DNA of 29,031 nucleotides from Solidesulfovibrio magneticus (lineage in GTDB: Bacteria > Desulfobacterota > Desulfovibrionia > Desulfovibrionales > Desulfovibrionaceae). Made by a program: the position numbers and the translations under genes. The stretch covers positions 499 to 29,529 of the forward strand of contig DLGG01000089.1 in NCBI GenBank assembly GCA_002482565.1. Direction: 5' to 3'. Shown piece by piece: positions 15,409 through 23,274 of this stretch (position 1 is its first letter; every line of letters begins with the position of its first letter). The notes under the pieces were generated by a model, which worked only from the letters and a program-made list of their open reading frames with translations, was not told where the DNA came from and searched no databases.

Positions 15409-17142
15409 ATGCCCCGCCTTGTCGGCCTGCGCGCCGTCCTGGTCGTTTTGTGCGTGGCGGCTTCGCTGGCCGCCGCGACCGTGGGGCATGGCGCCGAATT
15501 CGTGCCCGGCGTCACCCGGCCGGTGGTGGTCGGCGGCGACCGCGACTATCCTCCCTACGAATACCTCGACAAAAACGGCCAGCCGGCCGGCTTCAACGTG
15601 GACCTCGCCCGGGCCATCGGCGAGGTCATGGGCATGCGGGTGGAGTTTCGCCTGGGTTCCTGGGCCGAGATGCGCCAGGCGCTGCTCGACGGCGAGGTGG
15701 ACATCCTCGAAGGCATGAGTTTCTCCGAGGAGCGCGCCGCCGAGGAGGTGGACTTCGCCCCGCCAAGCGCCGTGGTCAACCACGCCATCTTCGCCCGCAA
15801 GGGCGAGCGCGTTGCCCGAAGCCTCGACGATCTGGCCGGTAAGACGGTCATTGTCCACCGGCGCGGCTACATGCACGACCAGCTGGCCGCCAGAGGCTAT
15901 GAAAAAGACCTCGTCCTCACCGACACCCCGGCCGACGGCCTGCGCCTTCTGGCCTCCGGGGTCGGCGATTTCGCCGTGGTGGCCATGTTGCCCGGCAACT
16001 ACATCATCCGCGACAACAAGCTCGACAACATCGAGGTGGTGGCCCGCTCCGTGGCCACCCTGCGCTACGGCTTCGCCGTCAAGAAAGGCAACGAGGCCCT
16101 GCTCGCCCGTTTCAGCGAAGGTCTGGCCATTTTGCGCGGCACCGGCCAGTACGAGGCCCTGTACAACAAATGGCTTGGCGTCCTGGAGGACCGGCCCCTG
16201 CCCTGGACCACCGTGGCCCGCTACGCCGGGGCCGTGGGCTTGCCGCTGCTGGCGCTTTTGGGCGGCTCCATGCTCTGGACGCATTTTTTGCGAAAGCAGG
16301 TGGCCCAGCGCACCGCCTCCCTGTCCCAGGCCCTGGACGAACTCTCCCGCAACCAGCGCCAGCTCGTCCAGGCCGACAAAATGGCCGCCCTGGGCATTCT
16401 CGTCTCCGGCGTGGCCCACGAGATCAACAATCCCAACGGCTTGATTCTGCTCAACATCCCCATTCTGCGCAAGGTTCATGCCGACGTCTCGCGGCTGCTC
16501 GACGGCCTGCGCGAGCGGGAAGGGGAGTTCACGCTCGGGGGTATCGCCTACACGCGCATGCGTCAGGAGATTCCCAAGATGCTCGAGGAGATGCAGGAAG
16601 GGGCGCTGCGCATCAAGCGCATCGTCAACGACCTCAAGGATTTCGCCCGGCGCGAGGAGGGGGCCGGCAAGGCGCTCATCGACGTGGGCGACGCCTCGCG
16701 CAAGGCCGTGCGCCTGGTCGAGGCCACCATCCGCAAGCACACCGACCATTTCACGGCCGACTACGAGGAGGATCTGCCGCTCGTTTGGGGCAATTCCCAG
16801 CGCATCGAGCAGGTGGTGGTCAATCTCGTCCTCAACGCCTGCCAGGCCCTGCCCGACAAGTCCCGCGGCATCGCCGTCACCACGCGCCACGACGCGGCGC
16901 GGGGGCTGGTCGTCCTGTGCGTGCGCGACGAAGGCAGCGGCATCGCGCCCGAGCACCTGCCGCACCTGACCGACCCCTTTTTCACCACCAAGCGCGACGC
17001 GGGCGGCACGGGCCTTGGACTGTCCGTCTCCGCCGGCATCGCCAAGGAGCACGGCGGCGCGCTGGTATTCGAGTCGAGCCCGGGCCAGTTTACCCTGGCC
17101 TGCCTGGAACTGCCCGTGGCCAAGGAGGAATCCGCCGCGTGA
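15409..17142 (+). CDS. Sensor histidine kinase with SBP_bac_3-type periplasmic domain
   Basis: The 577-residue protein has a signal peptide (residues 1-29), a family-3 solute-binding domain (about 38-258: VGGDRDYPPYEY, GFNVDLARAIGEVMG, SEERAAEEVDFA, GTGQYEALYNKWLG), one TM (about 272-290), a coiled coil and a HisKA with GVAHEINNP (His337). The HATPase domain has NLVLNACQAL, DEGSGIAPEHL, FFTTK and GGTGLGLSV. The binding-protein fold usually senses amino acids or small carboxylates. The last codons overlap the GTG of the NtrC-type regulator gene, so the two form a pair. Position suggests control of the dicarboxylate operon downstream. The start at 15409 opens the signal peptide; the open frame runs 60 codons further up with no similarity, and the nearest AGGA is about 15 bases away. 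Confidence 0.9.
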   Translation: MPRLVGLRAVLVVLCVAASLAAATVGHGAEFVPGVTRPVVVGGDRDYPPYEYLDKNGQPAGFNVDLARAIGEVMGMRVEFRLGSWAEMRQALLDGEVDILEGMSFSEERAAEEVDFAPPSAVVNHAIFARKGERVARSLDDLAGKTVIVHRRGYMHDQLAARGYEKDLVLTDTPADGLRLLASGVGDFAVVAMLPGNYIIRDNKLDNIEVVARSVATLRYGFAVKKGNEALLARFSEGLAILRGTGQYEALYNKWLGVLEDRPLPWTTVARYAGAVGLPLLALLGGSMLWTHFLRKQVAQRTASLSQALDELSRNQRQLVQADKMAALGILVSGVAHEINNPNGLILLNIPILRKVHADVSRLLDGLREREGEFTLGGIAYTRMRQEIPKMLEEMQEGALRIKRIVNDLKDFARREEGAGKALIDVGDASRKAVRLVEATIRKHTDHFTADYEEDLPLVWGNSQRIEQVVVNLVLNACQALPDKSRGIAVTTRHDAARGLVVLCVRDEGSGIAPEHLPHLTDPFFTTKRDAGGTGLGLSVSAGIAKEHGGALVFESSPGQFTLACLELPVAKEESAA

Positions 17143-18554
17143 ACACCGCCCCGTATCCCGCTTTCGGCATCCTGATCGTGGACGACGAGCCGGCCTGGCT
17201 GCGTTCGCTCTCCCTGACGCTGGAGTCCTCGGCCGGCATCACCAACACGTTTCTCTGCCAGGACAGCCGCGAGGTGCTGCCGCTTCTGGACAAGGGCGGC
17301 ATCGGTCTGGTCCTGCTCGACCTGACCATGCCCGGGCTCTCCGGCGAGGAGCTGCTCGCCGCCATTGCCGAGCGCCACCCCGACGTGACCTGCATCATCA
17401 TAAGCGGCGTGAGCCAGTTGGACACGGCCGTGCGCTGCATGCGGCTCGGCGCCTTCGACTACTACGTCAAGACCGACGAGGAGGACCGCATCGTCGGCGG
17501 CGTGCTGCGCGCCATCCGCATGCAGGAGCTGCGCGACGAGAACCTCGCCGTCAAAAACCGCCTGGTGGCCGGCGGCCCGGCCCATCCCGAGGTCTTTGCC
17601 GGCATCGTCACCCGCTCCCGGGCCATGCACGCCGTGTTCGCCTATATCGAGGCCGTGGCGGCAAGCCCCCAGCCCCTGCTCGTGACCGGCGAATCGGGCG
17701 TGGGCAAGGAGAACCTCGTGCGCGCCGCCCATGCCGTGAGCGGCCGCGACGGGCCGCTCGTCGCCGTCAACGTGGCCGGGCTCGACGACGCGGTGTTCGC
17801 GGACACGCTTTTTGGCCACGTGCGCGGGGCCTACACCGGGGCCGAGGCCGCGCGAAAGGGCATGATCGAGGAGGCGGCCGGCGGGACGCTCTTTCTCGAC
17901 GAAATCGGCGACCTGTCCGTGGCCTCCCAGGTGAAGCTGTTGCGCCTGCTCCAGGAAGGCGAATACTTCGCCCTGGGTTCGGACCTGCCCAAGCGCCTGC
18001 GCGCACGCGTCATCGTGGCCACGCACCGCGACCTCGCCGCCCACGAGGCCGAGGGCCGCTTCCGGCGCGACCTCTACTTCCGCCTGCGCACCCACCACGT
18101 CCACATCCCGCCCCTGCGCGAACGCAAGGAGGATATCGAGCCGCTGCTGCGCCATTTCCTTGGCGAGGCCGCCGCCGCCATGCGCAAGACCGCGCCCACC
18201 TTTCCCCCGGAGCTCGTTGCCTGCCTGGCCGCCTACCATTTCCCGGGCAACATCCGGGAACTGAAGGCCATGGTCTTCGACGCCTTGAGCCTGCACACGG
18301 GCCGGATGCTCTCCATGAAGAGCTTTCTTGCCGCCATGGGCCGCACGCAGCAGGTCTGCCCGCCGGCCGCGCCGCCGCTCAATCCCTTCGCCCCGTTCGG
18401 GCAGCTGCCCACCTTTGCCGAGGCGGCCCGCTTTCTCGTCGAAGAGGCGCTTTCCCGCTCGGGCGGCAATCAGACCCTGGCCGCGCGCCTGCTCGGCATC
18501 TCCCAGCCGGCGCTCAGCAAACGCCTCAAGCACGCCGCGGTCAAACCCTCATAG
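17139..18554 (+). CDS. NtrC/DctD-type sigma-54-dependent response regulator
   Basis: The 471-residue regulator has a receiver with VDDEP, phospho-Asp61 in LLDLTMPG and Lys111. The AAA+ domain has Walker A GESGVGKE (184-191), Walker B LFLDEIGD (251-258) and the sigma-54 contact loop GAYTGA (230-235), in which Tyr replaces the common Phe. It ends in a Fis-type helix-turn-helix (AARLLGISQPALSKRLK). It should activate sigma-54 promoters when phosphorylated by the upstream kinase. The start is GTG at 17139, overlapping the kinase TGA, with a perfect AAGGAGGA at 17122-17129 nine bases away. The annotated start removes a long unrelated open-frame extension. Immediately downstream are repeated palindromes and a sigma-54 promoter. 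Confidence 0.95.
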   Translation: MNTAPYPAFGILIVDDEPAWLRSLSLTLESSAGITNTFLCQDSREVLPLLDKGGIGLVLLDLTMPGLSGEELLAAIAERHPDVTCIIISGVSQLDTAVRCMRLGAFDYYVKTDEEDRIVGGVLRAIRMQELRDENLAVKNRLVAGGPAHPEVFAGIVTRSRAMHAVFAYIEAVAASPQPLLVTGESGVGKENLVRAAHAVSGRDGPLVAVNVAGLDDAVFADTLFGHVRGAYTGAEAARKGMIEEAAGGTLFLDEIGDLSVASQVKLLRLLQEGEYFALGSDLPKRLRARVIVATHRDLAAHEAEGRFRRDLYFRLRTHHVHIPPLRERKEDIEPLLRHFLGEAAAAMRKTAPTFPPELVACLAAYHFPGNIRELKAMVFDALSLHTGRMLSMKSFLAAMGRTQQVCPPAAPPLNPFAPFGQLPTFAEAARFLVEEALSRSGGNQTLAARLLGISQPALSKRLKHAAVKPS

Positions 18555-18559
18555 CCAAG

Positions 18560-18594
18560 GGTATGGGCATAACCTGCGGTCATGCCCTGTAACC
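18560..18594 (+). promoter_or_regulatory. Two inverted repeats, candidate activator sites A and B
   Basis: Site A, GGTATGGGCATAACC (18560-18574), and site B, GGTCATGCCCTGTAACC (18578-18594), are related. The reverse complement of A begins GGTTATGCCC, and B begins GGTCATGCCC. Their centres are about 190 and 172 bases upstream of the predicted sigma-54 start. They begin 5 bases after the regulator gene's stop. Together with site C they look like enhancer sites for the NtrC-type regulator encoded just upstream. Confidence 0.6.
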
Positions 18595-18633
18595 ATCTGA
18601 TTTCATAAAGTATTTTCTGAAATAGCGCCCCGG

Positions 18634-18671
18634 CCCCATAACCTCGGTTATGGGGGTTCTTGTTTGTTTTT
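18634..18671 (+). terminator. Intrinsic terminator that doubles as repeat C
   Basis: CCCCATAACC (18634-18643) and GGTTATGGGG (18646-18655) form a perfect palindrome with a tiny loop, followed by TTCTTGTTTGTTTTTT. This is a good Rho-independent terminator for the kinase-regulator transcript. The arms also carry the GGTTATG half-site shared with sites A and B. Its centre is about 113 bases upstream of the predicted sigma-54 start, so it may also be an activator site. Confidence 0.65.
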
Positions 18672-18731
18672 TCACACGCGCATCGTGTCTTCTCCTGTAA
18701 CTCCTGCCGTTTGTGCCGTCTGTCACCCTCC

Positions 18732-18748
18732 TGGCACTCATCCTGCTT
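18732..18748 (+). promoter_or_regulatory. Sigma-54 promoter of the C4-dicarboxylate operon
   Basis: TGGCACTCATCCTGCTT matches TGGCAC-N5-TTGC with one mismatch (C for the first T of TTGC). GG at 18733-18734 and GC at 18745-18746 are separated by the required 10 bases. The start would be near 18758, leaving a leader of about 120 bases. A sigma-54 activator gene lies immediately upstream. The A/T-rich stretch at 18600-18623, with ATTTCA/TGAAAT arms, could be bent by IHF, but no good IHF consensus is visible. Confidence 0.75.
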
Positions 18749-18790
18749 TTGTCCGCCGCAAAGGCTGTTTCGCCATGCGGCCTCGCTTCG

Positions 18791-18843
18791 CCCTGGCGCG
18801 GCGTCCCGCCGCCGCGCCAGGGATCAGGCGCGACAGGCCAGGG
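18791..18843 (+). promoter_or_regulatory. Leader hairpin with a competing pairing segment
   Basis: CCCTGGCGCGGCG (18791-18803) pairs perfectly over 13 bases with 18810-18822, with a 6-base loop. A second GCCAGGG copy at 18837-18843 could pair with the same CCCTGGC arm. The structure lies inside the predicted operon leader, upstream of the ribosome binding site at 18868. It may stabilise the 5' end or regulate readthrough; no T-run follows. Confidence 0.45.
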
Positions 18844-18880
18844 CTGGCGGGCAACGACACCATTCCCAAGGAGACCCCCC

Positions 18881-20311
18881 ATGCAACGCGCTCTCAAGGC
18901 TCTCGCCCCGATCCTGCTCGGCCTGGTGATCTGGCTGCTGCCGGTTCCCCAAGGCCTCGAGCCCGCCACCTGGACCTACTTCGCCCTGTTCGCTGCGGTG
19001 GTGCTCGCCCTCGTGCTCGAACCCGTGCCCCCGGCGCTGGCAGGACTGTTCGGCGTCACCCTGGCCGCCATCCTGCGCCTGGTACCCCTTGCCCCAGGCA
19101 AGGTCCCGTCCCCGGGCGAGGCCGTCAAATGGGCCTTGTCGGGGTTTTCCAATGGCACGGTCTGGCTCATCTTCGCGGCCTTCATGTTCGCGCTCGGCTA
19201 CGAAAAGACCGGGCTCGGCAAGCGCCTCGGGCTCACGCTCATCAGGCGCATGGGCAAGAAGACCCTGGGACTGGGCTACGCCGTGGCCCTGGCCGACCTC
19301 ATTCTCGCGCCGTTCATGCCCTCCAACACGGCGCGCAGCGGCGGCACCATCTTCCCCATCATCAAGAACATTCCGCCGCTCTACGGCTCCACGCCCGAGG
19401 AAAACCCCCGGGGCATGGGCGCTTACCTCATGTGGACGGCGCTCGCCACGACCTGCGTGACCTCGTCCATGTTCCTAACCGGCCTCGCCCCCAACGTCCT
19501 GGCCCAGTCGCTGGTCGAAAAGACCGCCCACGTGTCCCTTGGCTGGAGCCAGTGGTTCGTCGCCGTCCTGCCCGCGGGCCTCATCCTTTTCCTGCTCACG
19601 CCGCTTCTGGCCTACGTCATCTATCCGCCGACCCAGAAGACCTCGGAAAACGCCCCGATCTGGGCCGCCGAGGAACTGCGCAAGCTCGGGCCGCTGTCGG
19701 GACGCGAGATCACCATGGCCGCCCTTGCCGTGGCAGCGCTGCTCGGCTGGATTTTCCTCAAGGATTATGTCGACGGCACCACGGTCGCCCTGGCCGCCAT
19801 CTGCGTCATGTGCGTGGCCAAGGTGGTCACCTGGAACGACGTCATCGGCTACAAGCAGGCCTGGAACGTGCTGGCCTGGTTCGCGACCCTGGTCACCCTG
19901 GCCGACGGCCTGGGCAAGACGGGCTTTCTCAAGTGGTTCGCCGGGGCCGCCGCGACCCATCTGCAGGGCATGTCCCCCACGGCCACGCTGCTCGGCCTGA
20001 CCGTGCTCTTTTTCGTCAGCCACTACATGTTCGCGAGCGTCACCGCCCACGTGGCGGCGCTTTTGCCCGTCATGCTGGCCACGGCCATGGCCGTGCCCGG
20101 CCTCGATATCGCCAAGGCCTCCATGGTCCTTTGCGCCACGCTCGGCATCATGGGCGTCATCACCCCTTACGGCACCGGCCCCTCGCCCATCTATTTCGGC
20201 TCCGGCTACGTGAAGAGCAAGGAGTTCTGGGTGCTCGGCACCATCTTCGGCGTGATCTACCTCGGCGTCTTCCTGGCCGTGGGCTTTCCCTGGATCGTCG
20301 CACGGGGCTAA
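18881..20311 (+). CDS. DASS family dicarboxylate transporter (CitT/TtdT/SODiT1-like branch)
   Basis: The 476-residue polytopic protein has an SNT motif in FMPSNTARSGGTIFPI (148-150) and the family's late segment ITPYGTGPSPIYFGSGYV. These features place it in the CitT/tartrate-succinate/2-oxoglutarate-malate branch rather than the NaDC-like branch of the transporter at 5779-7263. Branch members commonly exchange a dicarboxylate for succinate or another dicarboxylate. AAGGAG (18868-18873) is 7 bases before the ATG at 18881. It is the first gene after the sigma-54 promoter, followed 37 bases later by fumarase genes, which suggests uptake of malate, fumarate or tartrate, possibly against succinate. 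Confidence 0.9.
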   Translation: MQRALKALAPILLGLVIWLLPVPQGLEPATWTYFALFAAVVLALVLEPVPPALAGLFGVTLAAILRLVPLAPGKVPSPGEAVKWALSGFSNGTVWLIFAAFMFALGYEKTGLGKRLGLTLIRRMGKKTLGLGYAVALADLILAPFMPSNTARSGGTIFPIIKNIPPLYGSTPEENPRGMGAYLMWTALATTCVTSSMFLTGLAPNVLAQSLVEKTAHVSLGWSQWFVAVLPAGLILFLLTPLLAYVIYPPTQKTSENAPIWAAEELRKLGPLSGREITMAALAVAALLGWIFLKDYVDGTTVALAAICVMCVAKVVTWNDVIGYKQAWNVLAWFATLVTLADGLGKTGFLKWFAGAAATHLQGMSPTATLLGLTVLFFVSHYMFASVTAHVAALLPVMLATAMAVPGLDIAKASMVLCATLGIMGVITPYGTGPSPIYFGSGYVKSKEFWVLGTIFGVIYLGVFLAVGFPWIVARG

Positions 20312-20348
20312 CGGCCGGGTTTTTCCGGTGAGAAAACAAGGAGCAAGC

Positions 20349-21188
20349 ATGCGCACCATCGCCAAACAAACCGTCGTCGACGCCGTGGCCGCCATTTGCA
20401 TCGACGCCAACCGCCATCTTCCGGAGGATGTCCTGGCGTCCTTCGCCCGGGCCAAGGCCGCGGAAACGTTGCCGGCCGCCAGGGAAATCTTCGGCCAGCT
20501 CGAGGAAAACGCGGCGCTCGCCGCATCGACCGGCCTGCCGCTGTGCCAGGACTGCGGCCTGGGCGTTTTCTTCGTCGAAGCCGGCGAGGGCGTGCGCCTG
20601 TCGGAGGGCACGCTGCGCGAGGCCGTAAACGAAGGCATGGTCAAGGGCTATAAGGACGGCTACCTGCGCAAGTCCACCTGCGACCCCTTCACCCGGAAAA
20701 ACGTGGGCGACAACTCGCCGGCCATCGTCCATTTCGACCTGGTCGCGGGGGAATCGCTTCGGATCTGCATGATGGCCAAGGGCGGCGGCTCGGAGAACAT
20801 GTCGCGCGTGATGATGCTCGCCCCGGCCCAGGGCTGGAACGGGGTGCGCGAGTTCGTCATCCGCCGCGTGGCGGAATCGGGCTCCAACCCCTGCCCGCCC
20901 ATTCTCGTCGGCGTCGGCATCGGCGGCAATTTCGAGCTGGCCGCCATCAACTCCAAAAAGGCGCTCATGCGCGACGTGGACGACGTGCATCCCGACCCCG
21001 AGGTCGCGGCCATGGAAGCCGACCTCCTTGCCTCCATCAACCGCCTGGGCATCGGCCCCATGGGCCTCGGCGGGGCCACCACCTGCCTTGGCGTCAAGAT
21101 CAAGGTCGCGCCCTGCCACCTGGCCAGCCTGCCGCTGGCCGTCAACATCCAGTGCCACAGCGCCCGGCACAAGGAGGTGACGCTCTAA
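20349..21188 (+). CDS. Class I fumarase / L-tartrate dehydratase-type alpha subunit
   Basis: The 279-residue subunit carries the [4Fe-4S] part of the two-subunit hydro-lyase family that interconverts fumarate and malate, or dehydrates tartrate. Candidate cluster ligands are C66 in LPLCQDCG, C182 in SGSNPCPP and C246 in GGATTCLG. Other hallmarks are KNVGDNSPA, MAKGGGSENMS and VGVGIGGNFE. AAGGAG (20338-20343) is 5 bases before the ATG at 20349; an in-frame ATG seven codons earlier has no such site. It overlaps the beta subunit gene. Fumarase is favoured over tartrate dehydratase because fumarate reductase genes share the operon, but sequence alone does not separate the two. Confidence 0.92.
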   Translation: MRTIAKQTVVDAVAAICIDANRHLPEDVLASFARAKAAETLPAAREIFGQLEENAALAASTGLPLCQDCGLGVFFVEAGEGVRLSEGTLREAVNEGMVKGYKDGYLRKSTCDPFTRKNVGDNSPAIVHFDLVAGESLRICMMAKGGGSENMSRVMMLAPAQGWNGVREFVIRRVAESGSNPCPPILVGVGIGGNFELAAINSKKALMRDVDDVHPDPEVAAMEADLLASINRLGIGPMGLGGATTCLGVKIKVAPCHLASLPLAVNIQCHSARHKEVTL

Positions 21189-21745
21189 TGGCCGAACAGC
21201 ATCTGACCACGCCGATGACCGACGCGGACGTGGAAAAGCTCCACGCAGGCGACGTCGTCTACCTCACGGGCATCATCTACACCGGCCGCGACGCGGCCCA
21301 CAAACGCCTGGTCGAGGCCCTGGACGCCGGCCGGGAACTGCCCTTCGATCCCAAGGGCGCGGTGATCTACTACGTGGGCCCCTCTCCGGCGCGGCCCGGC
21401 TACCCCATCGGCGCGGCCGGCCCCACCACGAGCTACCGCATGGATTCCTACGCGCCGCGGCTTATTGCCGAGGGCCTGAGGGGCATGATCGGCAAGGGCA
21501 TGCGCGCGCCCGAGGTCAAGGCGGCCATGGCCGCGCGCAAGGCCGTCTACTTCGGGGCCACGGGCGGCGCCGGGGCGCTGCTCGGGCTTCGCATCAAGGA
21601 AGCCAGGGTCGTCGCCTACGAGGATCTCGGTCCCGAGGCCGTGCGGGAGCTCTCCGTCATCGATTTCCCGGTCCTGGTCATAAACGACTGCCACGGCGGC
21701 GACCTCTACGCCGTGCCGGACCTGGAGGCGGCGCTCGGCGCGTGA
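21188..21745 (+). CDS. Class I fumarase / L-tartrate dehydratase-type beta subunit
   Basis: The 185-residue subunit supplies the second half of the hydro-lyase active site. Typical motifs are LTGIIYTGRDAAHKR, the GPTTSYRMDSYAP segment that binds substrate, KAVYFGATGGAGALL and the YEDLGPEAVRELSVIDFPV tail. The ATG overlaps the alpha subunit stop (TAATG). AAGGAGGTGA at 21171-21180 is a near-perfect ribosome binding site. Split subunits of this kind correspond to the N- and C-terminal halves of single-chain class I fumarases such as E. coli FumA. Confidence 0.93.
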   Translation: MAEQHLTTPMTDADVEKLHAGDVVYLTGIIYTGRDAAHKRLVEALDAGRELPFDPKGAVIYYVGPSPARPGYPIGAAGPTTSYRMDSYAPRLIAEGLRGMIGKGMRAPEVKAAMAARKAVYFGATGGAGALLGLRIKEARVVAYEDLGPEAVRELSVIDFPVLVINDCHGGDLYAVPDLEAALGA

Positions 21746-21791
21746 GGCGCGTGCGCGACAAGTCTTCAGGCATATTGCGATGGGAGTTGCG

Positions 21792-23216
21792 ATGAAACGA
21801 TTTCGCGCAAGCGAGACAGGACTTACGGCCGTTGCGGGCGGGTCCGGACCCCCCTGCCCGGGCGGCCGCAAGCCGCTGTACGCCTCGCTCTACTTCTGGG
21901 TGCTGGCCGCCATCGCCGCGGGCATCCTCCTCGGACTCGTGCCCGCGACCAAGGGCGTGGCCATGCAGATGCAACCCTTCGGCGTGGCCTTTATCCGCAT
22001 GGTGAAAATGCTCATCGCGCCGATCATCTTCTGCACCGTGGTCACGGGCATCGCCAAGATGGGCGACATGGGCCGCGTCGGCCGGGTGGGGCTCAAGTGC
22101 ATGCTCTACTTCTGGGCCATGACGCTGTGCGCCCTGGCCATCGGCCTCGTCGTCGTCAACCTCTACAAGCCCGGCGCGGGCATGGACGACTACGCCGCGA
22201 AAATGCAGGCCGACCAGGCCGAGATCGCCAAGGTCGAGGCCTATGCCGGGGCGGCGAAGAAGATGTCCACGGCGGACTTTTTGCTCCACATCGTGCCGTC
22301 GTCCGTGGTCGACGCCTTCGCCAGGGGCGACATCCTGCAGGTGCTCTTCTTCTCCATCCTCTTCGGCGTCGCCCTGGCCAACCTGGGGGAGAAGGCCCGC
22401 AATTTCGTCGGGATTCTCGACGAATTCTCCAAGGGGCTTTTCCGGGTCATCCACTACGTCATGTACTTCGCGCCGCTCGGCGCGTTCGGGGCCATCGCCT
22501 ACGTGGTCGCTTCCCAGGGGGCGGACGCCCTGGCGCGGCTCGTCTACCTCATGCTCGGCGTCTACACCACCTGCCTCATCTTCGTCTTCGGCGTGCTGGG
22601 CGTGGTCTGCAAGCTGGCCGGGTTTTCCCTGTGGCGCTACCTCGTCTACATCAAGGAGGAAATCCTCCTCGTGCTCGGCACCTCCTCGTCCGAGGCGGCG
22701 CTGCCGCGCATGATGGCCAAGCTCGAAAACGCAGGCGCGGACAAGTCCGTGGTCGGGCTGTGCCTGCCCATGGGCTATTCCTTCAATCTCGACGGCACCT
22801 GCATCTACCTGACCATGGCCGCCGTGTTCCTGGCCCAGGCCACGGCCACGCCCCTCGATATCGGCCACCAGCTCTCGCTGCTGGCCATCTTGCTCCTCAC
22901 CTCCAAGGGCGCGGCGGCGGTCACGGGTGGTGGCTTCATTACGCTCGCCGCCACGCTGCAAACCGTGGGCTCCATCCCGGTCGCCTCGCTGACGCTGCTT
23001 TTGGGCGTCGACCGCTTCATGTCCGAGGCCCGGGCCATCACCAACATGATCGGCAACGGCGTGGCCACCATCGTCGTGGCCAAGTGGGAAAACGCCCTGG
23101 ACGCGAACCGGCTGCGGCTGGCGCTCGCCGGGCGCTCCTGCGGCGATCCGGGCGACGGCATCTCCCTGGAACAACCGGCCGAGGCCCTGGCGCTTGCGGC
23201 CGCGGACGAAAAATAA
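21792..23216 (+). CDS. dctA: DctA-type C4-dicarboxylate:cation symporter
   Basis: The 474-residue protein belongs to the DAACS family (GltP/DctA). Diagnostic stretches are the serine-rich GTSSSEAALPRMM hairpin, GYSFNLDGTCIYLTMA and GVDRFMSEARAITNMIGNG, which form the substrate and sodium/proton sites. DctA imports succinate, fumarate, malate and aspartate. A hydrophilic N-terminal lead of about 28 residues precedes TM1. An insert of about 40 charged residues (near 125-165: KMQADQAEIAKVEAYAGAAKK) separates early helices and is longer than in enteric DctA. GGGAG lies five bases before the ATG at 21792; an ATG four codons earlier is less supported. This is the second dicarboxylate carrier in the operon, from a family unrelated to DASS. 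Confidence 0.94.
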   Translation: MKRFRASETGLTAVAGGSGPPCPGGRKPLYASLYFWVLAAIAAGILLGLVPATKGVAMQMQPFGVAFIRMVKMLIAPIIFCTVVTGIAKMGDMGRVGRVGLKCMLYFWAMTLCALAIGLVVVNLYKPGAGMDDYAAKMQADQAEIAKVEAYAGAAKKMSTADFLLHIVPSSVVDAFARGDILQVLFFSILFGVALANLGEKARNFVGILDEFSKGLFRVIHYVMYFAPLGAFGAIAYVVASQGADALARLVYLMLGVYTTCLIFVFGVLGVVCKLAGFSLWRYLVYIKEEILLVLGTSSSEAALPRMMAKLENAGADKSVVGLCLPMGYSFNLDGTCIYLTMAAVFLAQATATPLDIGHQLSLLAILLLTSKGAAAVTGGGFITLAATLQTVGSIPVASLTLLLGVDRFMSEARAITNMIGNGVATIVVAKWENALDANRLRLALAGRSCGDPGDGISLEQPAEALALAAADEK

Positions 23217-23274
23217 CGGCAAACCCTCCCGCGGGCGCGCGCAAGCGGCTGCCGCCGGAGGGAGAGAGGACAGC

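Noticed and set aside
14140..17052. Minus-strand open frame of 970 codons opposite the two histidine kinases
   Set aside because: Antisense shadow of conserved HisKA, HATPase and receiver coding; no family motif or ribosome binding site.
18713..18880. In-frame upstream extension of the DASS transporter gene to 18713
   Set aside because: The extension crosses the sigma-54 promoter, and the ATG at 18881 has a perfect AAGGAG seven bases upstream.
23244..23262. GCGGCTGCCGCCGGAGG resembling the hairpin flank at 2321-2334
   Set aside because: Only a partial match without the hairpin; too little to define a repeat family in this window.
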